A stretch of 43,810 nucleotides of DNA from Candidatus Roizmanbacteria bacterium RIFCSPLOWO2_01_FULL_35_13 (GTDB lineage: Bacteria; Patescibacteriota; Microgenomatia; UBA1406; GWC2-37-13), in NCBI GenBank assembly GCA_001789635.1, contig MGAF01000032.1, positions 1 to 43,810 on the forward strand, written 5' to 3'. The notes beneath the pieces are model-generated. The model made no database searches, was not told where the DNA came from, and saw nothing but the letters and a program-made list of their open reading frames with translations. Shown in pieces: positions 24,426 to 32,325 of the stretch (position 1 is its first letter; the number at the start of each line of letters is the position of its first letter). A program made the translations under genes and the position numbers.

Positions 24426-24881
24426 ATGCTTGAGCTTAAAAAATTAAAACAGCTGCGTGAAGAAACAGGTATTTCAATGGCTTTATGTAAAAAAGCACTT
24501 GAAGAAAGTCAGGGCGATATTAATAAAGCCAGGGACTTATTAAATACCTGGGGAATAGAGAAGGTAAAAGATAAGATTGAGAGGGAAACTTCGCAGGGAA
24601 GTATTTTCAGTTATATTCATCATAATTATAAAATAGCCGGTTTTGTGGAATTACTTTGCGAGACAGATTTTGTAGCGGCAAATGAAGAATTTCAAAAACT
24701 CGGCAAAGAGATAAGTATGCAGATTGCATCAGTCAAACCTGAAACTGCAGAAGAGCTACTGAAGCAGGAATATATCCGTGATCCGTCCAAAAAAATATCC
24801 GATCTGATCAATGAGGCTGTCCTAAAATTCGGCGAAAATATTAAAATAGGAAAAATATTACGCTGGGAATTGGGAGTGTAA
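24426..24881 (+). CDS. tsf: Elongation factor Ts, short form
   Basis: 151 aa; the usual length is about 200-290. The N-terminal UBA-like region (KKLKQLREETGISMALCKKALEESQGDINKA) and the EF-Tu-contacting TDFVAAN motif are present, but only one core subdomain remains. It exchanges GDP for GTP on EF-Tu. Reduced EF-Ts proteins are usual in CPR bacteria. Confidence 0.92.
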   Translation: MLELKKLKQLREETGISMALCKKALEESQGDINKARDLLNTWGIEKVKDKIERETSQGSIFSYIHHNYKIAGFVELLCETDFVAANEEFQKLGKEISMQIASVKPETAEELLKQEYIRDPSKKISDLINEAVLKFGENIKIGKILRWELGV

Positions 24882-24898
24882 ATTCCTATAAATTCCTC

Positions 24899-24904
24899 TA
24901 TAAT
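24899..24904 (+). promoter_or_regulatory. -10 box (TATAAT) of frr, predicted leaderless start
   Basis: TATAAT ends 7 nt before the frr ATG at 24912. The gap is also a short tandem of AATTCCT-type words. Confidence 0.5.
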
Positions 24905-24911
24905 CCTTTAA

Positions 24912-25472
24912 ATGGATCCTCTAATTTCAGAATTCAAACAACAATCCGAAAAGGCACTTAGCTTTCTTAAAGAAGATTTCAAATCCATCAGGACAGGTAA
25001 ATCTAACCCGGCTATTCTGGAATCTTTAACAGTTGAGACTTACGGCGGCCAATCCAAATTAAAATTATTGGAACTGGCAACCATAATGACCGAAGGCGCA
25101 TCGGCTTTGTCTGTTACACCCTTCGACCCTGCAACTATCTCAGATATTGAAAAAGCAATATTAAAATCTTCGCTCGGATTAAGCGCCGCCCTACAAGGAA
25201 ATAGACTTCTTGTAAAAATTCCGGCATTATCGCAGGAACAGCGCGAAAAATTTGTCAAGTTAGTTAATCAAAAAAACGAAGAGAAGAGAAATACGGTCAG
25301 AAACTTTCGCGATGATGCCCGCAAAAAAGTAAAGCAAATGTTTGAGGCTAAGGATATTTCTGAAGACGAAAAATTTAAATTAGAAAAAGATATTGATGCC
25401 GAATCCCAAAAACAAATGGACCAACTGCAAAAAATAAGAGAAAATAAAGAGAAAGAGATTATGGAGATTTAA
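24912..25472 (+). CDS. frr: Ribosome recycling factor
   Basis: 186 aa, normal size. FKSIRTGKSNPAILESLTVETYGG and LSQEQREKFVKLVNQKNEEKRNTVRNFRDDARKKVK are the RRF hallmarks. It splits post-termination ribosomes with EF-G. In most bacteria pyrH lies between tsf and frr; here it is absent. Confidence 0.95.
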   Translation: MDPLISEFKQQSEKALSFLKEDFKSIRTGKSNPAILESLTVETYGGQSKLKLLELATIMTEGASALSVTPFDPATISDIEKAILKSSLGLSAALQGNRLLVKIPALSQEQREKFVKLVNQKNEEKRNTVRNFRDDARKKVKQMFEAKDISEDEKFKLEKDIDAESQKQMDQLQKIRENKEKEIMEI

Positions 25473-25513
25473 TTTCCTTTAAAATCCTCTAAATTCCTTT
25501 ATGATTTAAATTT

Positions 25514-26602
25514 ATGTCAATAATAGTTTTCATAATTATCCTTGGAATTTTAGTCTTAGTCCATGAGTTTGGGCACTTCTTAGCTGCCAAAAAAAACGGG
25601 GTGAAGGTAGAAGAATTTGGTTTTGGCTTTCCACCTCGCATATTTGGAAAAAAAATAGGAGAAACTATCTATAGTATTAACCTTTTCCCGATCGGCGGTT
25701 TTGTCAAACTATATGGTGAAGAATATCATGAACTTGATAAAACCAAAAGCCTACCCATTGCAACCTCCAGCTTAAAAGATCGGGCTTTTGTTTATAAAAA
25801 ACCTTGGCAAAAAGCATCAATTATATTAGCAGGAGTAATCGGTAATTTCCTTTTGGGTTGGCTTGTTATCTCATTTCTTTTCACTCAGGGCGTTCCTACC
25901 CCGGTAAATAAAGTACTTGTAGAAAAAGTCCAAACAAACTCACCGGCAGCCGAGGCCGGCTTAAAACCAAAAGATTTTGTTGTTGAACTCCAAAAAGGCG
26001 CAAAAAATTATAAACTTTCGTCACCAAATGAGCTGACACTTTTAACCCAGAAGTTTTTAGGTGAGGAAGTTAATTTGTCGGTCGAACGGAACGGAAAAAA
26101 ATTAAATCTGTTAATTACTCCCAGGAAAAACCCGCCAAAAGGCCAGGGACCCTTAGGTATAGTTATTACATCGCCCTTTATTGAAAAAAAATATCCCTGG
26201 TATCAGGCTCCTTTTTACGGACTGATTGAGGCTTTTAATATAACCAAAAAGATCGTAGTCGAGTTTGGCAGAATAATTATTCAACTCATAACATTACATA
26301 AGCCCGAAGTCGACGTAGCTGGTCCGATCGGCATTGCTCAATATACCGGACAAGCTATCAAATTCGGAAAAAATGCCGTACTCGAGTTATTGGCGCTTCT
26401 TTCCTTGAACCTGGCCGTTATAAATATTTTACCTTTTCCGGCTCTTGACGGTGGCAGATTGGTCTTTGTTATCTATGAGTGGATTAGCAAAAAGAAAGTG
26501 AATCAAAAATTCGAAAAATATCTGAATGTAATAGGCTTTGCACTGCTTTTAACTTTAGCAGTCTTTGTAACAATTAATGACTTAATTAAAATTTACAGAT
26601 AA
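25514..26602 (+). CDS. rseP: Site-2 protease (M50, RseP family)
   Basis: 362 aa membrane metalloprotease. The zinc motif HEFGH (17-21) is in the first membrane segment, one PDZ domain follows (about 130-220, VEKVQTNSPAAEAGLKPKDFVVEL), and the third zinc ligand is in NILPFPALDGGRL near the C-terminus. It cleaves membrane-embedded segments, such as anti-sigma factors or signal-peptide remnants. A TATGAT -10 candidate ends 8 nt before the ATG. Confidence 0.92.
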   Translation: MSIIVFIIILGILVLVHEFGHFLAAKKNGVKVEEFGFGFPPRIFGKKIGETIYSINLFPIGGFVKLYGEEYHELDKTKSLPIATSSLKDRAFVYKKPWQKASIILAGVIGNFLLGWLVISFLFTQGVPTPVNKVLVEKVQTNSPAAEAGLKPKDFVVELQKGAKNYKLSSPNELTLLTQKFLGEEVNLSVERNGKKLNLLITPRKNPPKGQGPLGIVITSPFIEKKYPWYQAPFYGLIEAFNITKKIVVEFGRIIIQLITLHKPEVDVAGPIGIAQYTGQAIKFGKNAVLELLALLSLNLAVINILPFPALDGGRLVFVIYEWISKKKVNQKFEKYLNVIGFALLLTLAVFVTINDLIKIYR

Positions 26603-26724
26603 TATAATACGAATGATGCTAATCTTTATGCAAATCATACGAATATACTAATGCTGAACTTTATAATCTGAATTAGTATATTTGCGGCATTCGCTTTTTT
26701 TATTCGTAGCATTCGTATTATTAT
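26603..26724. repeat. Long imperfect intergenic hairpin built on the word ACGAATG
   Basis: AATACGAATGATGC at the left pairs with GCATTCGTATT at the right, and ATACTAATGC pairs with GAATTAGTAT further in, so nearly the whole gap folds back on itself. It resembles in design, but not in word, the elements at 31612 and 33718. The right arm reaches the start codon of the next gene. Confidence 0.65.
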
Positions 26725-27291
26725 ATGAATCTTAAATTCAGTAAGATCACTATCTCAGGTAAATTTGCAGTAGGCACAACCACACTTGCCAAACATCTCC
26801 AGGAAATTCTCGGCTGGAAATATGTGAATGCGGGAGCAATTCAAAGAGAGTTCGATCGGCAACATGGTATACATGAAAATAAACAAGGCGCTCTCTCAAG
26901 ATCGGATAGTCATGAGCAACAAATAGATCAAATGACGATAGATCTGTTAAAAAAAGAGAAAAACTTAATTTACGAAGCCTGGTTGGCAGGTTTTATGGCT
27001 CAAAATATTAAAGATGTTTTCAAAGTCCTTTTGATTTGTTCAAATGATTCAGTCAGAATTGACCGGGTAGTAAATAGAGAAAATATTAGCGTTGAAGAAG
27101 CAAAAGCTTGGATAAAACAAAGGGAAAAAGAAAATGAAATTAAGTGGCATAAATTATACGGACAACATGATTTTTGGAGTCCAAAATATTATGATCTTGT
27201 AATTGACACATATGCTTCAGGTCCCATGAGCACGGTAGGAAAAGTCCTTGATAAACTGGGCTTTAAAGGAACTCTCAATCATAAAAAATGA
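26725..27291 (+). CDS. CMP kinase-like P-loop protein with altered Walker A (paralogue 1)
   Basis: 188 aa. The layout follows the archaeal-type cytidylate kinase family: KITISGKFAVGTTTLAKHLQ as the P-loop region, KYVNAGAIQREF as the NMP-site start, RVVNRENISVEEAKAWIKQRE as the lid, and YYDLVIDT near the end. The P-loop reads GKFAVGTTT, with Thr where the Walker A lysine should be. Either this chain is a weak or non-catalytic partner, or it works like other P-loop kinases that lack this lysine. It overlaps paralogue 2 by 4 nt (ATGA), which suggests a heterodimer made in equal amounts. Confidence 0.7.
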   Translation: MNLKFSKITISGKFAVGTTTLAKHLQEILGWKYVNAGAIQREFDRQHGIHENKQGALSRSDSHEQQIDQMTIDLLKKEKNLIYEAWLAGFMAQNIKDVFKVLLICSNDSVRIDRVVNRENISVEEAKAWIKQREKENEIKWHKLYGQHDFWSPKYYDLVIDTYASGPMSTVGKVLDKLGFKGTLNHKK

Positions 27292-27812
27292 AATATTCCA
27301 AAATTACTATATCCGGAAAAATCTGCACCGGCAAGACTACCTTATTTTGGAACCTGCAAAAAAAACTGAATTGGCCGGTATTTTCTACCAGTCAATACTT
27401 CAGGGACCTCGCCAGGTTTAAAAAATTCTCTCTTGAAAAAGCTCAGGAACAAAACGAAAGAACCACTAAGGAAGTCGACTTCAGGGTAAGAGATTTATTA
27501 AAAACTAAGGGAAATCTTATCGCTGAAGGCTGGATGACCGGCATTATGGCAGAGAAATTACCGAGAATTCTAAAAATTCTTCTAGTATGTACTGATCAAA
27601 AGCGAATTAAACGCTTTTCACAGAGAGAGAAAATATCTTTAACTGAGGCAAAAAAAAGAATAACGAAAAGAGAGATCAGCCTCTTTGATAAGCTCGAAAG
27701 AATTTACAACCGGAGAGATTTTGTTAACCCAAAAAATTACAATCTAGTCGTGGATACATCGGAACTTACACCCGGTCAAGTGCTTCAAACTGTAGTAGAT
27801 AAGTTAATTTAA
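27288..27812 (+). CDS. CMP kinase-like P-loop protein (paralogue 2)
   Basis: 174 aa, clearly homologous to the gene before it over its whole length, but with a standard Walker A, GKICTGKTT. It keeps the lid-like FSQREKISLTEAKKRITKREIS and the final YNLVVDTSELTPGQV. It would phosphorylate CMP/dCMP or a related nucleotide. Its start overlaps the stop of paralogue 1. No other cmk is in the window. Confidence 0.75.
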   Translation: MKYSKITISGKICTGKTTLFWNLQKKLNWPVFSTSQYFRDLARFKKFSLEKAQEQNERTTKEVDFRVRDLLKTKGNLIAEGWMTGIMAEKLPRILKILLVCTDQKRIKRFSQREKISLTEAKKRITKREISLFDKLERIYNRRDFVNPKNYNLVVDTSELTPGQVLQTVVDKLI

Positions 27813-27815
27813 ACT

Positions 27816-27833
27816 CGATCTATCGATAGATCG
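27816..27833. promoter_or_regulatory. Palindrome CGATCTATCGATAGATCG, copy 2
   Basis: A perfect 18-bp palindrome in the 26-nt gap between two convergent genes. Here it can hardly be a promoter operator; it may act as a small terminator or be a landing copy of a mobile palindrome. Confidence 0.6.
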
Positions 27834-27838
27834 TATTT

Positions 27839-28279
27839 TCATCCCAAATATTTTCTGTCTCTTTTATTTTGCTCGTAATTCAACTTCAGTTTATGATGTC
27901 CTTTTTTTAAACCGGGCTGTATAAACAGACCCGCAAATATATCTTCCATAAAATCCAGTACTTTTTCTTTGATTAGCATATTTTTAATAATCTCAATAAC
28001 TTTTGTATCCCTTTTATAAAATTTAACCGAATAAATTGATACTGTGCTTGTAGAAACTTTTAAAATGTCTGCTATAGACAGTTGATCTATCTCTTTAATT
28101 AAGAGATAAATTATTCCTATTCTTTTAGCTAACATTATTTTCTCGGTTGGAGTTAATATATCATCTAAAAGGATCAAAAATGTTTCCCGGGAATGTGACC
28201 TCGAAATTACTTCAAAAAATAATTGATAAATACGCATTAATACATTTTCACTAATTAATTTTTTAGATAGATGAACCAT
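27839..28279 (-). CDS. TrpR/YerC-family DNA-binding protein
   Basis: 146 aa. LLDDILTPTEKIMLAKRIGIIYLLIKEIDQLSIADILKVSTSTVSIYSVKF is a TrpR/YerC-type helix-turn-helix (I refer to residues about 40-90). The C-terminal about 50 residues are basic and variable. These proteins bind palindromic operators; ligand unknown. A GAGG ribosome-binding site lies 7 nt before the ATG and abuts palindrome copy 3, so binding or folding there could block translation or transcription of the gene itself. Confidence 0.78.
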   Translation of the reverse strand: MVHLSKKLISENVLMRIYQLFFEVISRSHSRETFLILLDDILTPTEKIMLAKRIGIIYLLIKEIDQLSIADILKVSTSTVSIYSVKFYKRDTKVIEIIKNMLIKEKVLDFMEDIFAGLFIQPGLKKGHHKLKLNYEQNKRDRKYLG

Positions 28280-28290
28280 GGTTAAACCTC

Positions 28291-28314
28291 GATCTATCGA
28301 TAGATCGATAGATC
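28291..28314. promoter_or_regulatory. Palindrome GATCTATCGATAGATC, copy 3, in the regulator's leader
   Basis: The 16-bp palindrome (28291-28306) is extended by one more GATAGATC unit (to 28314). On the minus strand it ends just before the GAGG site of the regulator gene, 12 nt from its ATG. This is the best-placed operator candidate of the three. Confidence 0.65.
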
Positions 28315-28333
28315 ATAATTTATAAGCCGTTAT

Positions 28334-28483
28334 TATACCCCTCTGCTTTCAAATTGTTGGGTATAATACCCAACGTAGCTTTGATTTTAAAGAGCAGTTT
28401 TAATTGTAGATATTTTAAACTCTCATTTGAAAGCTACGGTAGGTATATACCAAAAAGTTGCAAAATCAAAGCAGAGTGGTATA
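28334..28483. mobile_element. TA-flanked MITE with four-arm layout, copy 1
   Basis: Ends TATACCCCTCTGCTTT and AAAGCAGAGTGGTATA are inverted repeats with one mismatch, flanked by TA as in IS630/Tc1-type insertion. Inside, GTAGCTTT and AAAGCTAC form a second inverted pair. Each arm is prolonged by a short word (CAAAT, GATTTT, ATTTG, AAAATC) that matches the other stem's partner, so two alternative pairings exist. A second copy is at 39657-39819. No ORF inside. Confidence 0.75.
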
Positions 28484-28585
28484 GTAAATAATTAATAAGA
28501 AAATTAAGCAATGGCTTATATGCTACAAAAATTGCAGATTATATTGTAAGATAAAGAAAATATAACGAATATATACCAAATATAT

Positions 28586-29020
28586 ATGAAACAAGGAATT
28601 GACTATATAGGTGTTACTGTGTGCTTCTACTGTCATGACGGAAAGAGTAATTTACTTCTGAACAAAAGGTCGCAAAATTGTCGGGATGAAAAAGGCAGGT
28701 GGGATTGCGGCGGAGGAGCTATTAAATTTGGAGAAACCTGGGAACAGGGAGTGAGAAGAGAAATAAAAGAGGAATACTGCTGTGAAATAGAAAAACTGGA
28801 TTTTGTCGGAGTAAATAATGTCTTACGAACCAGCGAAGGTAGAAAAACCCATTGGATAGCAATAATATTTGCCGCAAAAGTTGATCCAAAAAAAGTAAAA
28901 ATCTGCGATAAAGATAAAATTGACGAGATTGCCTGGTTCAAGCCAACTAAACTTCCAAAACCTCTTCATTCCATGTACCTAACCCATCTCGAATTCGTTA
29001 AAAAAGCAAAAGTCCTTTAA
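28586..29020 (+). CDS. NUDIX hydrolase
   Basis: 144 aa. The Nudix box is complete: GGAIKFGETWEQGVRREIKEEYCCEI fits Gx5Ex7REUxEExGU apart from Cys for the last Gly. KGRWDCGGGAIKFGE is the usual entry strand. These enzymes split nucleoside diphosphate-linked compounds; the substrate cannot be read from sequence. It lies 61 nt before the proS start. Confidence 0.85.
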   Translation: MKQGIDYIGVTVCFYCHDGKSNLLLNKRSQNCRDEKGRWDCGGGAIKFGETWEQGVRREIKEEYCCEIEKLDFVGVNNVLRTSEGRKTHWIAIIFAAKVDPKKVKICDKDKIDEIAWFKPTKLPKPLHSMYLTHLEFVKKAKVL

Positions 29021-29068
29021 ATTTCTTCCTGCCCCTACGAAACTTTTGCGAAGTGGGGTAAATTCGTT

Positions 29069-29074
29069 TATAAT
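29069..29074 (+). promoter_or_regulatory. -10 box (TATAAT) of proS, predicted leaderless start
   Basis: TATAAT ends 7 nt before the ATG at 29082, favouring this start over the TTG at 29046. Confidence 0.6.
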
Positions 29075-29081
29075 TCTTTCT

Positions 29082-30764
29082 ATGCTTTACTCAAAACTAT
29101 TCGGTAAAACAGTTAAGAATGCTCCTTCGGATGCAACACTAACATCTCACAAACTTCTTTATCAAGCTGGATTTATACGAGAATCAACTGCCGGTAGATA
29201 TTTTATTCTTCCCCTTGGTCAACTTGTACAATCTAAAATTATGGGTATCGTCAGATATGAAATGAATAAAGCCGGAGCACAGGAAATGCTTTCGCCGGTT
29301 CTGCATCCATTAGTGCTTTGGGAGGAAACAAACAGGACAAAAACAACGGGTTTCGAACTTATGAAAATTAGAGACAGACGGGAGATATGGTTTGCGCTCG
29401 GCGGAACAGCCGAAGAAATGTTTGTGGATGTCGTTAGAAAATTTCGCCCAAGCTATAAAGATCTTCCTTTTAACATTTACCAATTCGCTATGAAATTCCG
29501 TGACGAACTTCGAGCTAGAGGAGGATTATTAAGGGTAAGAGAATTCATTATGAAAGATGCGTATTCATTTGACGTAGATGAAGAAAATTTCAAGAAAGAA
29601 TATAAAAATATGTGGAACACATATTCGCAAATTTTTAAAAAGATGGGTTTAAACACAATTGTTGTCGAATCGGATAATGGTTACATAGGAGGAGAGTACT
29701 GTCATGAATTTGTTGTTGAATCTGACATTGGGGAAACAAGTTTTCTAACCGACCGTGAAAAATATAATGCACATGTCGACGTTGCCTTATTTGAAAGAGA
29801 TGATATTAACTCCACTGAAGAAGAAAAACCTTTCAAAATTGTGGAACAACCGGAGTGGGTAAAAACAATGGATGATAATATTAAACACTATCAACTTCCC
29901 AAATCCCGTTTTCTTAAAAATGTTGTTTACAAAAACAGAATAACAAAAGAAATAATTATAGCCGTTATCAGAGGCGATCTGGATGTAAACAAAACTAAGT
30001 TGGAACATGCAGTTAACGCAGTTGGTCAACTTGAAGACGCAACTGAACAAGATTTGACAAAAATTGGGACTAAAAGGGGACACGTTCATTCTTGGGGTCA
30101 TAAAGGAGCAAGATATATTGGCGATCTTTCATTGAAAACTGTTAAAAACTTTATAGGAGGTCAAAAAGAAAAATCTACGGATACTATAAATGTCAACTAT
30201 GGTAGAGATTTTACTTGTGAAAAACTTGCCGATATTGCTTTGGCTAAGGAAACGTACCTGTTAGAAACTGGTAAAAAATTGGTTGAAAAAAAGGGTATTG
30301 AAGTCGGAAATATTTTCCAGTTAGGCTATCATTACTCAAAAAAAATGAAAGATGCAACTTTTATTGATAAAAATGGAAAAGAAAAACCTTTTTACATGGG
30401 TTGTTATGGAATCGGGATTGGCAGAACGCTTGCAGCAATTGTCGAAAAATTTCATGATGAACAGGGCATTATCTGGCCGGAGAGTGTAGCGCCTTATAAA
30501 TATCATTTAATCGGTTTGGATTTGAAAGATCAGTCTATAAAGTCAAAAGTCCATCAAGTCTATAAAGAACTATTAGCGAAAGGCCGGGAAGTCTTATTCG
30601 ATGATAGGGAAGACATTACTGCAGGTAATAAATTCGCAGATGCAGATCTTATCGGAATTCCCTACAGACTGGTCGTTTCCAAGAGAACCGGAGATAAGAT
30701 CGAACTTAAAAAAAGAACCGAAAAATCTACCAGATTAGTTTCATTAGACGAATTAGCCTCATAA
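29082..30764 (+). CDS. proS: Prolyl-tRNA synthetase (bacterial type)
   Basis: 560 aa from MLYSKLFGKTVKNAPSD. Class II motifs are present: motif 2 around FRDELRARGGLLRVREFIMKDAYSFD and motif 3 GCYGIGIGRTLAAIVE. Between them is a YbaK-like editing insertion (about 230-370, e.g. FLKNVVYK and VNAVGQLEDATEQDL), typical of prokaryote-type ProRS. The anticodon-binding domain follows (YKYHLIGLDLKDQS to the end). It charges tRNA-Pro; two tRNA-Pro-like genes, one nested in the other, are at 38570-38754. Confidence 0.95.
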   Translation: MLYSKLFGKTVKNAPSDATLTSHKLLYQAGFIRESTAGRYFILPLGQLVQSKIMGIVRYEMNKAGAQEMLSPVLHPLVLWEETNRTKTTGFELMKIRDRREIWFALGGTAEEMFVDVVRKFRPSYKDLPFNIYQFAMKFRDELRARGGLLRVREFIMKDAYSFDVDEENFKKEYKNMWNTYSQIFKKMGLNTIVVESDNGYIGGEYCHEFVVESDIGETSFLTDREKYNAHVDVALFERDDINSTEEEKPFKIVEQPEWVKTMDDNIKHYQLPKSRFLKNVVYKNRITKEIIIAVIRGDLDVNKTKLEHAVNAVGQLEDATEQDLTKIGTKRGHVHSWGHKGARYIGDLSLKTVKNFIGGQKEKSTDTINVNYGRDFTCEKLADIALAKETYLLETGKKLVEKKGIEVGNIFQLGYHYSKKMKDATFIDKNGKEKPFYMGCYGIGIGRTLAAIVEKFHDEQGIIWPESVAPYKYHLIGLDLKDQSIKSKVHQVYKELLAKGREVLFDDREDITAGNKFADADLIGIPYRLVVSKRTGDKIELKKRTEKSTRLVSLDELAS

Positions 30765-30769
30765 CTCCC

Positions 30770-31603
30770 ATGAAAACTATTGTTACCCATATGTCTCCTG
30801 ACCTTGATGCAATCACATCTTCATGGTTAGTTAAAAAATTCCTTCCCGGCTGGCAGGATGCTGAGATTAAATTTGTACCTGCCGGTTTGACTTTAAACGG
30901 CATCCCCCCTGATGATAACCAGGAGATTATTCATGTTGATACCGGACTGGGAAAATTTGACCACCACCAATCCAATGATAAAACCTGTGCTTCAAAAAAA
31001 GTTTTGGATTATCTTAAAAAGGAAGGAAATATAAGATCCAAATTATTTAAACCGTTCGATATTCTTGTTAATTTTGTGACGGAAGATGATCATTTCCTTG
31101 AAGTATATTATCCGGAACCTGAATCAGACCGTTACGAATTTTTGCTAAATAATTTAATTGCTGGTGTAAAAACTGTATTGGGAGATGATACTAAACTTGC
31201 CGAGTTTATTTTTACTCTCTTGGACGGCTGCTTGGAAAAACTTAAGAAAAAGGTCACTGCCGAAGAAGAAATGCAAAAAGGCATAGTTTTTACCTGCTAT
31301 TTAGGTAAATCTTTTGCAATTGAATCAGCTAATGATGAGGTTCTTAGATATGCGCAAAAAGTCGGATATAAATTAGCAATCCGTAAAGATCCGAAATTTG
31401 GCAATATAAGAATCAAGTGTCCTCCTGATCCAAAATTAGACTTAACACCAATCTATAACAAAATTATCAAACTCGATAAAATTGGGTTTTGGTACCTGCA
31501 CCCTTCCAAACACATGCTGCTGAACGGCAGCCCAAAAAGACCTGAGCAAACACCATCTCCTTTATTACTCCCGAAACTCATTGAAATAATAAAGAGTGTA
31601 TAA
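30770..31603 (+). CDS. DHH/MYG1-like metal-dependent phosphoesterase-type protein
   Basis: 277 aa. THMSPDLDAITSSWL (6-20) carries the H...DxD metal motif and HVDTGLGKFDHHQ (55-67) the DHH motif, as in DHH phosphoesterases and the MYG1/UPF0160 group. The C-terminal half (about 170-277) lacks a DHHA1 signature I recognise. It probably cleaves a phosphodiester or small nucleotide; inference only. It starts 6 nt after proS. Confidence 0.65.
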   Translation: MKTIVTHMSPDLDAITSSWLVKKFLPGWQDAEIKFVPAGLTLNGIPPDDNQEIIHVDTGLGKFDHHQSNDKTCASKKVLDYLKKEGNIRSKLFKPFDILVNFVTEDDHFLEVYYPEPESDRYEFLLNNLIAGVKTVLGDDTKLAEFIFTLLDGCLEKLKKKVTAEEEMQKGIVFTCYLGKSFAIESANDEVLRYAQKVGYKLAIRKDPKFGNIRIKCPPDPKLDLTPIYNKIIKLDKIGFWYLHPSKHMLLNGSPKRPEQTPSPLLLPKLIEIIKSV

Positions 31604-31611
31604 TACAATTT

Positions 31612-31729
31612 AATACGGATTACGGATCTTATTCGGATTTTACGGATTTATCCGCATATCCGCCCGCCTGCAACGCTATGCGTAGCATTGCGGGCAGGTA
31701 GATCCGCATAGAATCCGTAGATCAGTATT
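31612..31729. repeat. Intergenic hairpin element built on the word ACGGAT, copy A
   Basis: The left arm is a run of CGGAT words, the right arm holds the reversed words ATCCGC and ATCCGT, and the centre is a GC-rich stem CCTGCAACGCTA/TAGCATTGCGGG with G-T wobbles. The outer ends are AATAC and GTATT. Copy B at 33718-33852 has the same right half and centre and about 16 extra bases in the left arm. Each copy ends a few bases before a translation start region. Confidence 0.75.
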
Positions 31730-31740
31730 ATATTAATTGA

Positions 31741-31747
31741 GAGGAGG
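31741..31747 (+). promoter_or_regulatory. Strong ribosome-binding site of rpsU (GAGGAGG)
   Basis: GAGGAGG, 10 nt before the ATG at 31758, complementary to the CCTCC of the 16S tail. It decides the start over an upstream ATG-like codon and contrasts with the leaderless genes. Confidence 0.8.
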
Positions 31748-31757
31748 CATTAATTTT

Positions 31758-31967
31758 ATGGTTTATGTCAGTAAAAAAAAAGGCGAATCAAAAGATACGT
31801 TATTCAGAAAATTTACCAGGATGTTTATTGAGGAAAACGTCGTAGACGAAGTCAGAAAAAAACAATTTTATAAAAAGCCCTCACTTCAGCGTAAAGAAAG
31901 AGAGAAGGAACTCTTAAAGGCTAGACACAGATCGCGCACATTCGGCCGAAATTTTCATAGCAGGTAA
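31758..31967 (+). CDS. rpsU: 30S ribosomal protein bS21
   Basis: 69 aa from MVYVSKKKGES. DTLFRKFTRMFIEENVVDEVRKKQFYKKPSLQRKEREKE is the bS21 pattern, and the tail is basic. It ends 1 nt before ybeY, so rpsU-ybeY-dnaX form one operon. Confidence 0.92.
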   Translation: MVYVSKKKGESKDTLFRKFTRMFIEENVVDEVRKKQFYKKPSLQRKEREKELLKARHRSRTFGRNFHSR

Positions 31968-31968
31968 T

Positions 31969-32325
31969 ATGCTTAATATTGTATCTTCTTCACGCTATAA
32001 GATTAATAGAAAATTGGTTAAGACCGTATTTTCTGAAGTATTAACCGGCTATGGTATTCCTGATAATGCCATCTTTAATCTTATCTTTGTTGGCAAAAAG
32101 AAGATGAAAGATATATCTGCTAAATATAAAAAAGAAAATGTGGCTTTACCCGTCTTAAGTTTTGCTTATAATGACAGAATGAAAAATCCTGATTCCGAAA
32201 GTCCATTTGGAGAAATTTTTATTTGCTATCCTCAAGCTGTGCTTTTGGCTGCCGAACGTCAAAAAAAAGTTGATATTATCATGACTCAACTGATTAAACA
32301 TGGGATAGAGAATATATTAAAATAA
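31969..32325 (+). CDS. ybeY: YbeY-like protein lacking the catalytic zinc motif
   Basis: 118 aa; the family is about 140-155. NLIFVGKKKMKDISAKYKKENVALPVLSFAY matches the conserved YbeY core (normally LN..YRxxDxxTDVLSF), and GEIFICYPQA matches the GDI.I strand. The family then has HGxLHLxGYDH, giving three zinc histidines; here the protein ends LIKHGIENILK, so only the first His remains. The active site appears lost. The adjacent stop/start with dnaX shares one base (TAATG). It may serve as a structural partner in rRNA maturation or be decaying. Confidence 0.8.
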   Translation: MLNIVSSSRYKINRKLVKTVFSEVLTGYGIPDNAIFNLIFVGKKKMKDISAKYKKENVALPVLSFAYNDRMKNPDSESPFGEIFICYPQAVLLAAERQKKVDIIMTQLIKHGIENILK

